Positions 34,639 to 43,204 of a stretch of DNA of 64,000 bases are shown in pieces (position 1 is the stretch's first letter; every line of letters begins with the position of its first letter). The stretch is from Oscillospiraceae bacterium (lineage in GTDB: Bacteria > Bacillota > Clostridia > Oscillospirales > Oscillospiraceae). The DNA lies in NCBI GenBank assembly GCA_017405865.1, contig JAFQZN010000008.1, forward strand, positions 145,539-209,538, written 5' to 3'. Both the position numbers and the translations under genes were made by a program. Below the pieces are notes generated by a model. The model was not told where the DNA came from. It saw only the letters and a program-made list of their open reading frames with translations, and did not search any database.

Positions 34639-35187
34639 TTATGCTTTTTCATGTAAAGCGATATTTTTCCATTCTATATCCGTGATTGAAAACCTGACAA
34701 TATCATCGTATTCGCCATCAGAATTTATAACTTCTTCCTTTAAAACCGCTTCCATTGTGAAACCGGCGCGTTTCAGAAGACTTGCCTCATTAATAAAGCG
34801 GTAAAAAGTGTAAGCATATACTTTATGAATTTGCAGTTCCTCGAATGCCTTTTGAAGCATCTGCTTTACCGCAATCACATGATTATCAGTATTCCAACCC
34901 TGATCATCAGAAGTAAAGATGCATAATTCACAACGCTTATTCGTCTTATCTATATCTTTTAAATAAACGGTAGCAATCGGTGTAGAATGCTCCTTTTTTG
35001 CATCATATTCTTCCGCGATAAACTGTAAATAGTTCCCTGTTAAAACATGTTGATGAAAGAAAGCCTCATTTGACTCAACAGTAATTGGGTTCTGGTTTAA
35101 ACAATGCGCCAAAACTGATGGCGAATTTCTCCATTTAACGATCATTGGACCATCTTCTTTGGTGATCGGTCTTAAGCGAATTATCAT
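34639..35187 (-). CDS. GNAT-family N-acyltransferase
   Basis: A 182-aa GNAT protein (RLRPITKEDGPMIVKWRNS start, IATVYLKDID, the acyl-CoA loop region DQGWNTDNHVIAVKQML, and KVYAYTFYRFINEASLLKRAGF). Adjacent to the DegT aminotransferase, which suggests N-acylation of the amino sugar it makes, as PglD or WecD-type enzymes do. The gene is AT-rich: 34681-34740 has 21 G+C in 60 bases. AGGAGG precedes the ATG. Confidence 0.85.
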   Translation of the reverse strand: MIIRLRPITKEDGPMIVKWRNSPSVLAHCLNQNPITVESNEAFFHQHVLTGNYLQFIAEEYDAKKEHSTPIATVYLKDIDKTNKRCELCIFTSDDQGWNTDNHVIAVKQMLQKAFEELQIHKVYAYTFYRFINEASLLKRAGFTMEAVLKEEVINSDGEYDDIVRFSITDIEWKNIALHEKA

Positions 35188-35236
35188 GGATATGCCTCCT
35201 AATGTCCTTACCTCTTCCTATAAAAATATATAAGAA

Positions 35237-36412
35237 TTAAACCAGATCGATTCTCCTGCCTTCTTCATCAGAATAGTAAGCTGCATAGGTTACCTTCATC
35301 ACCTGTGCCGCAAGGTCAAAGCATCCCTCCGGTTCACGATTCTCTAATACAGAACGCATAAAATCAATAATTTCATTGCAGTAGCCGCGAAGCATTTCGT
35401 CCGCAACGAACGGTTTATTCCATCCAGTTACAATCGGAAGCATTTCTGAAATGTATACACCATCCATGCCGACGTTATCGACCATATAGGTTTCCATCGC
35501 ATCATTCATGGTGAGTCGGCAATTGATCGCAGAATCGTTTGCATACACTTCAATATAATTCTTGCTGCCGCCAAGCAAATTGTCTGTCGCAATGATCGTA
35601 GCTTTGCTGCCATCAGTAAAAGTGATAATCGCAGTGCCGGCATCTTCAACGTCATGAGGCCGTGCGGCAATATGCCTGTGTTCGTAATCGCTGAGACGTC
35701 TGGTTGCGTAGCCCATATCTCCAATAACGCTCTTCACGGTCACGTTATGGCCTTGAGATATGCTTTCCTGCTCTTTGAGGTACAGAATTGCCCCAAGGGG
35801 GTGTACGCCATTTCGGATAAAGATTCCACCGCCCGTTTTGCTCCACTCGCCAGCTACTGCAGAACTGGAGCCCTTAAGACTTTCCTCGCCTTTCATATAC
35901 AATATTCGGCTTTTCTTTGCTCTGATGATTTCAGCGGCCTTGAGGACTGCAGGAGCGTATACAAAGTTTTCTGCATACATAAAGCGTTTGCCGGTTTCTG
36001 CTCGAACCGCCCTAAGTTCATCCAATTCCTGCAACAGGTGCTCAAACATATCTCTCTTTGAGACTTTTTCACCAATCGGTTCAGGATCACCACTGCGACC
36101 AAAATAGCCTGTAAGCGGTTTTTCGCAAATGACATGTTTGCCGGCGCGCATAGCTTTTATTATTTCTTCCTTGTGTGCATAGGGCGGCGTACAGATATCA
36201 ATCACATCAATCTCCGGGTCGTTAAGAAGCTCATCAAAGTTATCTGTTCCTTTCTCAAAACCATATCGAGCAACCGCCATTTTGATCTGCTCCGGTCTTC
36301 TTGCCATTACGGTTTTTAATCTGCAAGGAATGTTTGATCTCTTGTATCCGAAGTCATGTAATTCTAACGCTCTTCCGGCTCCTATAACGCCTATGGTTAC
36401 GCAGTCCTTCAT
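35237..36412 (-). CDS. Gfo/Idh/MocA-family oxidoreductase
   Basis: A 391-aa NAD(P)-dependent oxidoreductase with TIGVIGAGRALELHDFG, DVIDICTPPYAHKEEII and the family AGKHVICEKPLTGY motif carrying the catalytic lysine, then a C-terminal beta domain (TGGGIFIRNGVHPLGAIL). Relatives oxidise sugars or sugar nucleotides, often providing a keto group for a DegT aminotransferase. Strong AGGAGG; the ATG at 36412 is preferred over GTG 36415. Lower GC than flanking genes. Confidence 0.9.
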   Translation of the reverse strand: MKDCVTIGVIGAGRALELHDFGYKRSNIPCRLKTVMARRPEQIKMAVARYGFEKGTDNFDELLNDPEIDVIDICTPPYAHKEEIIKAMRAGKHVICEKPLTGYFGRSGDPEPIGEKVSKRDMFEHLLQELDELRAVRAETGKRFMYAENFVYAPAVLKAAEIIRAKKSRILYMKGEESLKGSSSAVAGEWSKTGGGIFIRNGVHPLGAILYLKEQESISQGHNVTVKSVIGDMGYATRRLSDYEHRHIAARPHDVEDAGTAIITFTDGSKATIIATDNLLGGSKNYIEVYANDSAINCRLTMNDAMETYMVDNVGMDGVYISEMLPIVTGWNKPFVADEMLRGYCNEIIDFMRSVLENREPEGCFDLAAQVMKVTYAAYYSDEEGRRIDLV

Positions 36413-36425
36413 CACGTTTCTCCTC

Positions 36426-37466
36426 CTATTCCCACAAATGTGCTAAATCCATGATCAGCGTTTCTGTTTTATCCCATCCCAAGCACGGGTCTGTAATTGA
36501 TTTACCATAAACGCGTTCATGTGGACTCTGGCTCCCATCTTCGAGATAGCTTTCAATCATAAGTCCCTTTACAAAACTATGAATACCATCTGAATGCTTT
36601 CTACTTTGCAGCACGTCCTTGGCAATACGAATTTGATCTAAACAATGCTTATCAGAATTAGCATGGTTGCAGTCTACAATACAAGCCGGATTAGAGATAT
36701 TCTTTTCATTATACAATGAAAGCAATAATTGCAGGTCTTCATAATGGTAGTTCGGAATGCTCCTGCCAAACTTACTTTCATATCCGCGTAAGATTGCGTG
36801 CACAAAGGGATTCCCGCTTGTTTCCACTTCCCAGTTTCGATAAATAAAATTCTGACCTGCTTGTGCGGCTATTATAGAATTGAGCATAACCGTTAAATTG
36901 CCGCTTGTCGGGTTCTTCATTCCGACAGGAACCGCAAGCCCGCTTGCCGTCATGCGATGCATCTGGTTTTCGACAGATCTCGCTCCCACAGCAATATACG
37001 ATAAAAGATCGCTCAAATAATAGTATGTATCCGGATAGAGCATCTCGTCTGCACATGTAAGCCCGGTTTCTTCGATCACCCTGACGTTCATATGCCTGAC
37101 AGTAATAATGCCTTTCAGTAAATCGGATTCTCTGTCCGGATCCGGTTGATGTAGAATACCTTTATATCCTACGCCTATCGTTCTAGGTTTGTTTGAGTAT
37201 AGTCTTGGAACAATGAAAATGACGTCTTTTACCTTATCTTGAATGGAGCGCAGTCTTTTCATATACTCAAGGACAGCGTCTTCTCGGTCGGCAGAGCAGG
37301 GTCCAATGATGAGGAGCATTCGATTATCCTTGCCCAAAAGAATACTCTTGATCTCATCGTCTCTCCGAGCCTTGAGCTGAGCAAAACTCTTTGAGAGCGG
37401 ATAGCGCTCCTTCAACTCCGCAGGTGTCGGAAGCTCCCTTTTAAAGACCATATTGGTATGAATCAT
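36426..37466 (-). CDS. DAHP synthase, type I (AroF/G/H class)
   Basis: Condenses phosphoenolpyruvate with erythrose-4-phosphate (or a related aldose phosphate) to a 3-deoxy-heptulosonate phosphate. The 346-aa protein keeps the metal ligands of the class: Cys57 in IIGPCSADRED, His268 in DCNHANSDKH, Glu305 in LMIESYLEDG and Asp326 in YGKSITDPCLGWD. It also has NKPRT for the phosphate. No other shikimate gene is near; neighbours are Gfo/Idh and ATP-grasp. 36661-36720 has 21 G+C in 60 bases. An amino-DAHP or other substrate cannot be excluded. Confidence 0.92.
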   Translation of the reverse strand: MIHTNMVFKRELPTPAELKERYPLSKSFAQLKARRDDEIKSILLGKDNRMLLIIGPCSADREDAVLEYMKRLRSIQDKVKDVIFIVPRLYSNKPRTIGVGYKGILHQPDPDRESDLLKGIITVRHMNVRVIEETGLTCADEMLYPDTYYYLSDLLSYIAVGARSVENQMHRMTASGLAVPVGMKNPTSGNLTVMLNSIIAAQAGQNFIYRNWEVETSGNPFVHAILRGYESKFGRSIPNYHYEDLQLLLSLYNEKNISNPACIVDCNHANSDKHCLDQIRIAKDVLQSRKHSDGIHSFVKGLMIESYLEDGSQSPHERVYGKSITDPCLGWDKTETLIMDLAHLWE

Positions 37467-37527
37467 ATTAACTCTGCCTTTCTATCTTCTCCACCAGTTT
37501 ATAGCTACTGCAGTATACACTGATTAA

Positions 37528-38727
37528 CTATTGAGGTGAATCTGTCATTTTTACATTGATCAGTTCTCTATATCTTGCAGCGTAGCTGTCTCTTGTCTGC
37601 TGATCCGGATACGCAAGAAAGAGAAACCCCAGCATTTCCTTCTCAAAAGCTTCAATTTGCATTTTGGGTTTCCATTGCATGATCTGATCCACAACATATG
37701 GCTTTAATTCATCACTAATAGAAACGGATTCAAGAACTCCGTTGTTCGGAGCTTGAATATAATAATGAGACATTTGCTTTGTACCGCAACAACACCTCGG
37801 AATACCGCTGCAATCGAAACCGCAATATGCCTTTGCGATCCATTCCTCCCATTCCAGTCCGGCTAACATTGACGCAGTTTTGAGTGAATGATTTCCAAGG
37901 CATCGCCTCATACATTCCATGATCAGCGGTTTCCCGTCCTTGATTCGATACTGTACATGAAATATGCCATCAACCAAATGCAAAAGTGAAGCTATCTTTT
38001 CAATCTGCCCGATTAATGCTTCTCCGATCTCCGGCATCCCTTCCGCAGGAGAGGTTGTATATCCTACAAGAAACGGATTATAATAGGAATCGAATTCATT
38101 GAAAGTGACCCATGAGACCACCTTTTGATGAATCAAAAATGTCGTAATACTTCCTTGCTGACCCTCCACAAACGGTTCGATAACAATGTGCTTCCTTCTG
38201 GAGGCAGCGAATGCAACCTCAATCGCTGCCTTTGCAGCAGCAAAATCATTTACACGTGTTACCCCTTTGCCTCCGCCCAGATCTGAAGGCTTTACAATCA
38301 GCGGATATTCCGAACTTGAGGCAAAGGATACAGCGCTGTCAATATCATCAAACCAGTTCGACGGAATCACCTGTAGATGATTCTCCAACGCAAACTTTTT
38401 GAACAAATCCTTCTCTGCAATAATTCTTGCACTTTCAAATGTATCGTGACCGGGTAATCCAAGGTTTTCAGCTATATAAGCAGCAGTCGTTACACCGAAA
38501 TCGTTGGAACACGTACTGATATAATCAATATTGAGTTTTTTCGCCAGCTGAAGCATTCCCACGTGATCTGAATAATCGTGCGCAACATATTCATCTGCAT
38601 ATTTGTGACCCTCCAGTTCTGGAGCGTTCCCGGAGGTAATCACATAAAACCCCATTTTTTTGAATGCGTTGATCAATCTGATGTCTGTGTAGTTACCATT
38701 CGGCACCAAGACCCTTTTTTCTTTCAT
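37528..38727 (-). CDS. ATP-grasp carboxylate ligase, unknown substrate
   Basis: A 399-aa ATP-grasp protein. It has a PurK/PurT-like N-terminal domain (RVLVPNGNYTDIRLINAFKKMGF), ATP-binding IIAEKDLFKKFALEN and YPLIVKPSDLGGGKGVTRV, and the late LIMECMRRCLGNHSLK with the metal-binding Glu and Asn. Such enzymes activate a carboxylate as acyl phosphate and join it to an amine or thiol. In this setting it could attach an acid or amino acid to an amino sugar. AGGAG precedes the ATG. No characterised homologue comes to mind. Confidence 0.85.
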   Translation of the reverse strand: MKEKRVLVPNGNYTDIRLINAFKKMGFYVITSGNAPELEGHKYADEYVAHDYSDHVGMLQLAKKLNIDYISTCSNDFGVTTAAYIAENLGLPGHDTFESARIIAEKDLFKKFALENHLQVIPSNWFDDIDSAVSFASSSEYPLIVKPSDLGGGKGVTRVNDFAAAKAAIEVAFAASRRKHIVIEPFVEGQQGSITTFLIHQKVVSWVTFNEFDSYYNPFLVGYTTSPAEGMPEIGEALIGQIEKIASLLHLVDGIFHVQYRIKDGKPLIMECMRRCLGNHSLKTASMLAGLEWEEWIAKAYCGFDCSGIPRCCCGTKQMSHYYIQAPNNGVLESVSISDELKPYVVDQIMQWKPKMQIEAFEKEMLGFLFLAYPDQQTRDSYAARYRELINVKMTDSPQ

Positions 38728-38777
38728 TTTATGCTCCTAAAACTCTTTTGATATGTACCAATAAGCAAAGCGGCGGC

Positions 38778-39743
38778 TCACAGCGCAACTTTAAATCGCT
38801 TCGTGTGAACCCAAGCAAACGCTTTCGGCATAAGCGCAAAAAAGCGGAATTTTACACGCCTCTTCTTATTCAAGCCATTTTTATCCAACTTCTTGTATGC
38901 TTCTTTGAAATAGTGATGAGTTTTACTCATTTCTCTTATGTACGACTCCGAATCAGCGTACATGTCACAGTAGAGCATTATCGAGGTTTCAATATAGGAC
39001 GCAAGAACTTCCTGCATCAATTCCGGATAATTCTTCGCAAAAAAAGACTGACTCTCAGCATAAGCAGATAGGAACGTCAGCTGGCTCGGTCTGAACTTCC
39101 CGCGAGTCGCGCTCTGTTCCGCTTGAACGTAATGCAGCAGCGGCTTGTCCAAATAGTAAACGCTCTGTGCGCGGTGAATTGCCTTATGGGCAAACTCTCC
39201 GTCCTCTCCTCTGGCAAGTCCAACGGTAAACCGAAGATCACGGATCAGCTTCGTCGTAAAAAACTTTGTCCACAGGAAAGGAACACCTGTTACCTGCTCC
39301 CGCATTGCCTCGCGTCTCGTTTTCTTGCCGTATCTGTTCTTATCCGCAAAGGAATGCACGCGCTCATGATCTGCATAAGTTGCGTAGTACTCATAACAGA
39401 CGATATCGACAGCCTGCTTTTTAAGCTCCGATAGCAGGAGTTCATAGGCATTGAGATCAAGATAATCGTCGCTGTCGATGAAGGAGATATACGCTCCGGT
39501 CGCTGCTTCCAGCCCGCGGTTTCTCGCGGCGGATACACCTGCGTTTTTCTGCGAGATAAAAACAATCCTTTCGTCTTTTTCCGCATACTTTTTGCAAATC
39601 TCTTTACTTCCGTCCGTTGATCCGTCGTCTACTAAGATAATCTCCAAATGATGATAGGATTGCCCGGTAATGGAATCCAGACATTTTATGAAGTGTTTTC
39701 CCGGATTGTAGACCGGAATAATGACGGAAATCAAATCTGACAT
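38778..39743 (-). CDS. Family 2 glycosyltransferase
   Basis: A 321-aa GT-A enzyme: SVIIPVYNPGKHFIKCLDSI, IILVDDGSTDGSKEIC, KNAGVSAARNRGLEAA and the metal site SFIDSDDYLD. ATG 39743 is preferred (GTG 39746 is in frame); GGAGG lies 8 nt upstream. It follows the unrecognised gene by 3 bp. Donor unknown. Confidence 0.92.
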   Translation of the reverse strand: MSDLISVIIPVYNPGKHFIKCLDSITGQSYHHLEIILVDDGSTDGSKEICKKYAEKDERIVFISQKNAGVSAARNRGLEAATGAYISFIDSDDYLDLNAYELLLSELKKQAVDIVCYEYYATYADHERVHSFADKNRYGKKTRREAMREQVTGVPFLWTKFFTTKLIRDLRFTVGLARGEDGEFAHKAIHRAQSVYYLDKPLLHYVQAEQSATRGKFRPSQLTFLSAYAESQSFFAKNYPELMQEVLASYIETSIMLYCDMYADSESYIREMSKTHHYFKEAYKKLDKNGLNKKRRVKFRFFALMPKAFAWVHTKRFKVAL

Positions 39744-39746
39744 CAC

Positions 39747-40751
39747 TTAATCCTCCAAAAGCTGCTCAAAAAAGCGGATCAGTTTCATCGGCGAGTAATC
39801 ATAGGAATCATCAAATGCTGCATAGTCGATCGGTGCCTTTAGAAATGCCGTATCAATCTCATCCGCGTTTGAAAATACCGCCATGTGACTTGGATCGTAG
39901 TACGCCTGTTTCGTTAAATTCCGGTTGTTGGTCAGCAGTTTCCTGCGATAGATATGCGCTTCCTCGGTGCGCAACGTTGCCGCGTCACACCCCTGCTGCA
40001 CGATTTCTAAAATACATTTGCTTTTCTGAATGTTTAAGATATTCTCCCGATAAGAGATCGGCTTGATATAATGCAAGCCTTCTCCGTTCCTTTGGTCTTC
40101 CCTCTTAATTCCGCACAGCAAAAAATGACAGCGGAAGCCTTTGTGAAACAATGCATCATAGACCTGATAGATTGTTTGAAGCCGATTTTTTGCATATCCT
40201 AAAAAGTAAACATCATGCGCAAATGAATCCGGCGTTGTAATATCCGTAATCGGTCCATAGGAAACGCCGGAAAACAGTCTTAACTCATATTCTTCCGCTT
40301 CTGACGGGTTGTAAGTGACGATTGCATCAGAGCGCTTTTTGATCTCGGAAATATCCCATTTTTTCTTCTCTACAGAGTCTCCAAGGAGAATAATGCACTT
40401 GTTGTTCGGATTCTGCCGCTTGATGTATTCATATAGACCGGTATCCTCTGAAATGTACTTTCCGCTGTAGAAAACGTAACAGCAAGGTTTGTTTTCTGGA
40501 AAACCGTGTCCCAAAAATTGCGGATACCATAGCTTCTTTAGCGGAAGCCGGATAATTCTGTTGATTTTTTTCGACCAATGCAGAAAGAACAGCGACTGTT
40601 TGAGCCTGCTGCCCGAAAACGCATGACGATATACTTGAACTGATTCAAGCTGATTCAGCGGCATAAATGCCGGTTCAATATAGTCCTCGGCTATATTGCA
40701 AAACACGTAGTTATACTTCGTCTGCTTCTCTTCCGCCGTACATTCTTTCAT
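39747..40751 (-). CDS. Unrecognised glycan-locus protein, possibly GT-B glycosyltransferase-like
   Basis: A 334-aa soluble protein I cannot assign. It has alternating hydrophobic strands and helices ([75 protein letters not shown]) with a late [25 protein letters not shown]. In order and feel these resemble a GT-B fold. I start at ATG 40751, with AGGA 5 nt upstream, which overlaps the rfbB 3' end by 41 nt; a longer frame to 40898 is improbable. Lower GC than rfbB. Confidence 0.7.
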   Translation of the reverse strand: MKECTAEEKQTKYNYVFCNIAEDYIEPAFMPLNQLESVQVYRHAFSGSRLKQSLFFLHWSKKINRIIRLPLKKLWYPQFLGHGFPENKPCCYVFYSGKYISEDTGLYEYIKRQNPNNKCIILLGDSVEKKKWDISEIKKRSDAIVTYNPSEAEEYELRLFSGVSYGPITDITTPDSFAHDVYFLGYAKNRLQTIYQVYDALFHKGFRCHFLLCGIKREDQRNGEGLHYIKPISYRENILNIQKSKCILEIVQQGCDAATLRTEEAHIYRRKLLTNNRNLTKQAYYDPSHMAVFSNADEIDTAFLKAPIDYAAFDDSYDYSPMKLIRFFEQLLED

Positions 40752-41745
40752 AATAGTCCTGATACTCCCCTGCAAGGATGTGCTGCCACCACGGGCGGTT
40801 TTGCAAATACCAGTCGATCGTCTTTTTAATGCCCTCGTCGAAGCTCGTTTGGGGTAGCCAGCCAAGATCGCGTTGAATCTTGCTCGGGTCGATGGCATAG
40901 CGCATATCGTGACCCGGGCGATCCTTCACGTAGGTAATCAGGCTTTCCGGCTTGCCAAGCTCCCGCAGGATCGTTTTCACGACCTCAAGATTGGTTCGCT
41001 CGTTGTGTCCGCCGATATTATAGATCTCGCCGTCCTTGCCGTTGCGCAGGATCAGGCCGATCGCAGCGCAGTGATCCTCTACATACAGCCAGTCACGCAC
41101 GTTTTCGCCCTTGCCATAGACCGGCAGACTCTCATCCGCGAGCGCACGGGAGATCATTAGCGGGATCAGCTTCTCCGGAAAATGGTACGGTCCGTAGTTG
41201 TTGGAGCAGCGCGAAAGCGTCACCGGCAAGGCAAAGGTGCGATGATACGCCAAAACCAGCAGATCGGCAGCAGCTTTAGAGGCGGAATATGGGCTTGACG
41301 TGTGGATCGGCGTCTCTTCTGTGAAGAAGAGATCGGGTCGGTCGAGCGGCAGATCCCCGTAAACCTCATCGGTGGAAACCTGATGGAAGCGTTGGACGCC
41401 GTACTTCCGGCAGGCGTCGAGCAGCACCTGCGTGCCCATGATGTTGGTCTGCAGGAAGAGCTCCGGCGTCTCGATGGAGCGATCTACGTGGCTCTCCGCC
41501 GCAAAGTTCAAGACGTAGTCCGGATGCTCCTCCTCAAAGAGCGCGTAGACAGCCGCACGGTCGGCGATATCTCCTTTAACGAAGCGGAACATCGGGTCGT
41601 TCATCACGGGTGCCAGCGTTTCAAGGTTGCCCGCATAGGTCAGAGCGTCGAGGCAGACGATCCGATCCTCCGGATGCTGTTTGCGCTCATAAAAGATGAA
41701 ATTGCTGCCGATAAAGCCGGCGCCGCCGGTCACCAATAGTTTCAT
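40711..41745 (-). CDS. rfbB: dTDP-glucose 4,6-dehydratase
   Basis: Second step of dTDP-L-rhamnose and other dTDP-6-deoxy sugar synthesis. The 344-aa protein has [11 protein letters not shown] at 7-17, the [13 protein letters not shown] segment, the catalytic STDEVYGDL and [11 protein letters not shown] (Tyr and Lys), and the [18 protein letters not shown] motif typical of RfbB. Directly downstream of rfbC. Confidence 0.97.
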   Translation of the reverse strand: MKLLVTGGAGFIGSNFIFYERKQHPEDRIVCLDALTYAGNLETLAPVMNDPMFRFVKGDIADRAAVYALFEEEHPDYVLNFAAESHVDRSIETPELFLQTNIMGTQVLLDACRKYGVQRFHQVSTDEVYGDLPLDRPDLFFTEETPIHTSSPYSASKAAADLLVLAYHRTFALPVTLSRCSNNYGPYHFPEKLIPLMISRALADESLPVYGKGENVRDWLYVEDHCAAIGLILRNGKDGEIYNIGGHNERTNLEVVKTILRELGKPESLITYVKDRPGHDMRYAIDPSKIQRDLGWLPQTSFDEGIKKTIDWYLQNRPWWQHILAGEYQDYYERMYGGREADEV

Positions 41746-41748
41746 AAT

Positions 41749-42306
41749 TCAGTCCTCAAAAACGAAATTACAGTCGCTGTCTCTGAGCAGCGGCGCATTT
41801 TGATCCTTCTGTGAGAGAATCGGATCGCCGATCCCCCATTGCACACCGATCGTCGGATCGTCGAAGCGGATCGATCGGTCGCAGTCCGGCGCGTAAAGAT
41901 TGTCGACCTTATACACAAAGGTGACGTTGTCTGTCAGCGTCAAGAAGCCGTGCGCAAAGCCACACGGGATGTAAAACATCCGCTTGTTTTCCGCGGAAAG
42001 CTCAACCGCCTCCCATTGCAGATAGGTCGGCGAGCCCTTGCGCAGATCGACCGCAACGTCCAGTACTGCGCCGGAAAGCACGCGAACGATCTTCGTCTGC
42101 GCCATGGGGTTCTTCTGAAAATGCAGTCCGCGCAGCGTTCCCTTCTGTGCCGTAAAGCTCTCGTTGTCCTGCACGAAGCGCGTATTCAGACACAGCTCCG
42201 AAAAGACGCGCTCGGAATAGGTTTCCATGAAATAGCCGCGGTGGTCGCCGAATACCTTCGGCTCCAGAATATACACGCCTTCGAGTTTTGTCAGAATTTT
42301 TTCCAT
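41749..42306 (-). CDS. rfbC: dTDP-4-dehydrorhamnose 3,5-epimerase
   Basis: Third step toward dTDP-L-rhamnose. The 185-aa cupin shows EPKVFGDHRGYFMETY, FVQDNESFTAQKGTLRGLHFQ with the catalytic His, VLDVAVDLRKGSPTY, and FYIPCGFAHGFLTL. Lies between rfbA copy 2 and rfbB with gaps of 9 and 3 bp. Confidence 0.97.
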   Translation of the reverse strand: MEKILTKLEGVYILEPKVFGDHRGYFMETYSERVFSELCLNTRFVQDNESFTAQKGTLRGLHFQKNPMAQTKIVRVLSGAVLDVAVDLRKGSPTYLQWEAVELSAENKRMFYIPCGFAHGFLTLTDNVTFVYKVDNLYAPDCDRSIRFDDPTIGVQWGIGDPILSQKDQNAPLLRDSDCNFVFED

Positions 42307-42315
42307 CGTTTCTAC

Positions 42316-43200
42316 CTAGTAAATAATTCTCTCTTCCGCTACCGCGCGCAGATGTGCGCCGTAGGGCGATTTTCCGTAGAGCGCGGCGGACGCCAGGAGC
42401 TCCTCCTTGGTGATCCATCCGTTCCGGTAAGCAATTTCCTCCGGCGCGGAGATCTTCACGCCCTGACGCTTTTCCACCATCTGCACGAAGTTGGCGGCCT
42501 CTACCAGAGACTCCATCGTTCCGGTGTCCAGCCACGCAAAACCGCGACCGAGCGTCTTGACGTCCAGCAGCCCTTCCTCCAGATACATCCGGTTCAGATC
42601 CGTAATCTCCAGCTCGCCACGCGCCGATGGTTTGACCTGCTTTGCCTTTTCTACTACGGTTTTATCGTAAAAATACAGACCGGTCACGGCATAGTTGGAC
42701 TTCGGCTGCCTCGGTTTTTCTTCAATGGAGATCGCCTTTCCGTCGGCGTCGAATTCCACCACGCCGAAGCGCTCCGGATCGGACACGTAGTAGCCGAAGA
42801 CCGTCGCGCGTCCGTTTTCTCCGTTCTGCTTTGCCTCGCGCAGGATCCTGCCGAAGCCATTGCCATAGAAAATATTGTCCCCGAGGATCATGGCGCAGCA
42901 ATCGTCGCCGATGAATTCCTCACCTAACAGGAACGCCTGCGCAAGGCCGTCCGGCGAGGGCTGTACCTTGTAGGACAGTTGCACGCCCATGCTTGTCCCG
43001 TCGCCGAGCAGCTCGCGGAATCTCGGCGTATCTGTCGGCGTAGAGATAATCAGGACTTCCCGTATTCCCGCAAGCATTAATGTGGAAAGTGGGTAGTAGA
43101 TCATCGGCTTGTCATAGACAGGCAGCAGCTGCTTGCTTGTCACCCTTGTCAGAGGGTACAGCCGCGTTCCGGCGCCGCCGGCGAGAATAATGCCTTTCAT
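42316..43200 (-). CDS. rfbA: Glucose-1-phosphate thymidylyltransferase (copy 2)
   Basis: First step of dTDP-sugar synthesis. The 294-aa protein has [52 protein letters not shown] and [13 protein letters not shown], all canonical. It heads the rfbA-rfbC-rfbB unit and looks more typical than copy 1 (22722-23591). Confidence 0.96.
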   Translation of the reverse strand: MKGIILAGGAGTRLYPLTRVTSKQLLPVYDKPMIYYPLSTLMLAGIREVLIISTPTDTPRFRELLGDGTSMGVQLSYKVQPSPDGLAQAFLLGEEFIGDDCCAMILGDNIFYGNGFGRILREAKQNGENGRATVFGYYVSDPERFGVVEFDADGKAISIEEKPRQPKSNYAVTGLYFYDKTVVEKAKQVKPSARGELEITDLNRMYLEEGLLDVKTLGRGFAWLDTGTMESLVEAANFVQMVEKRQGVKISAPEEIAYRNGWITKEELLASAALYGKSPYGAHLRAVAEERIIY

Positions 43201-43204
43201 TCCT

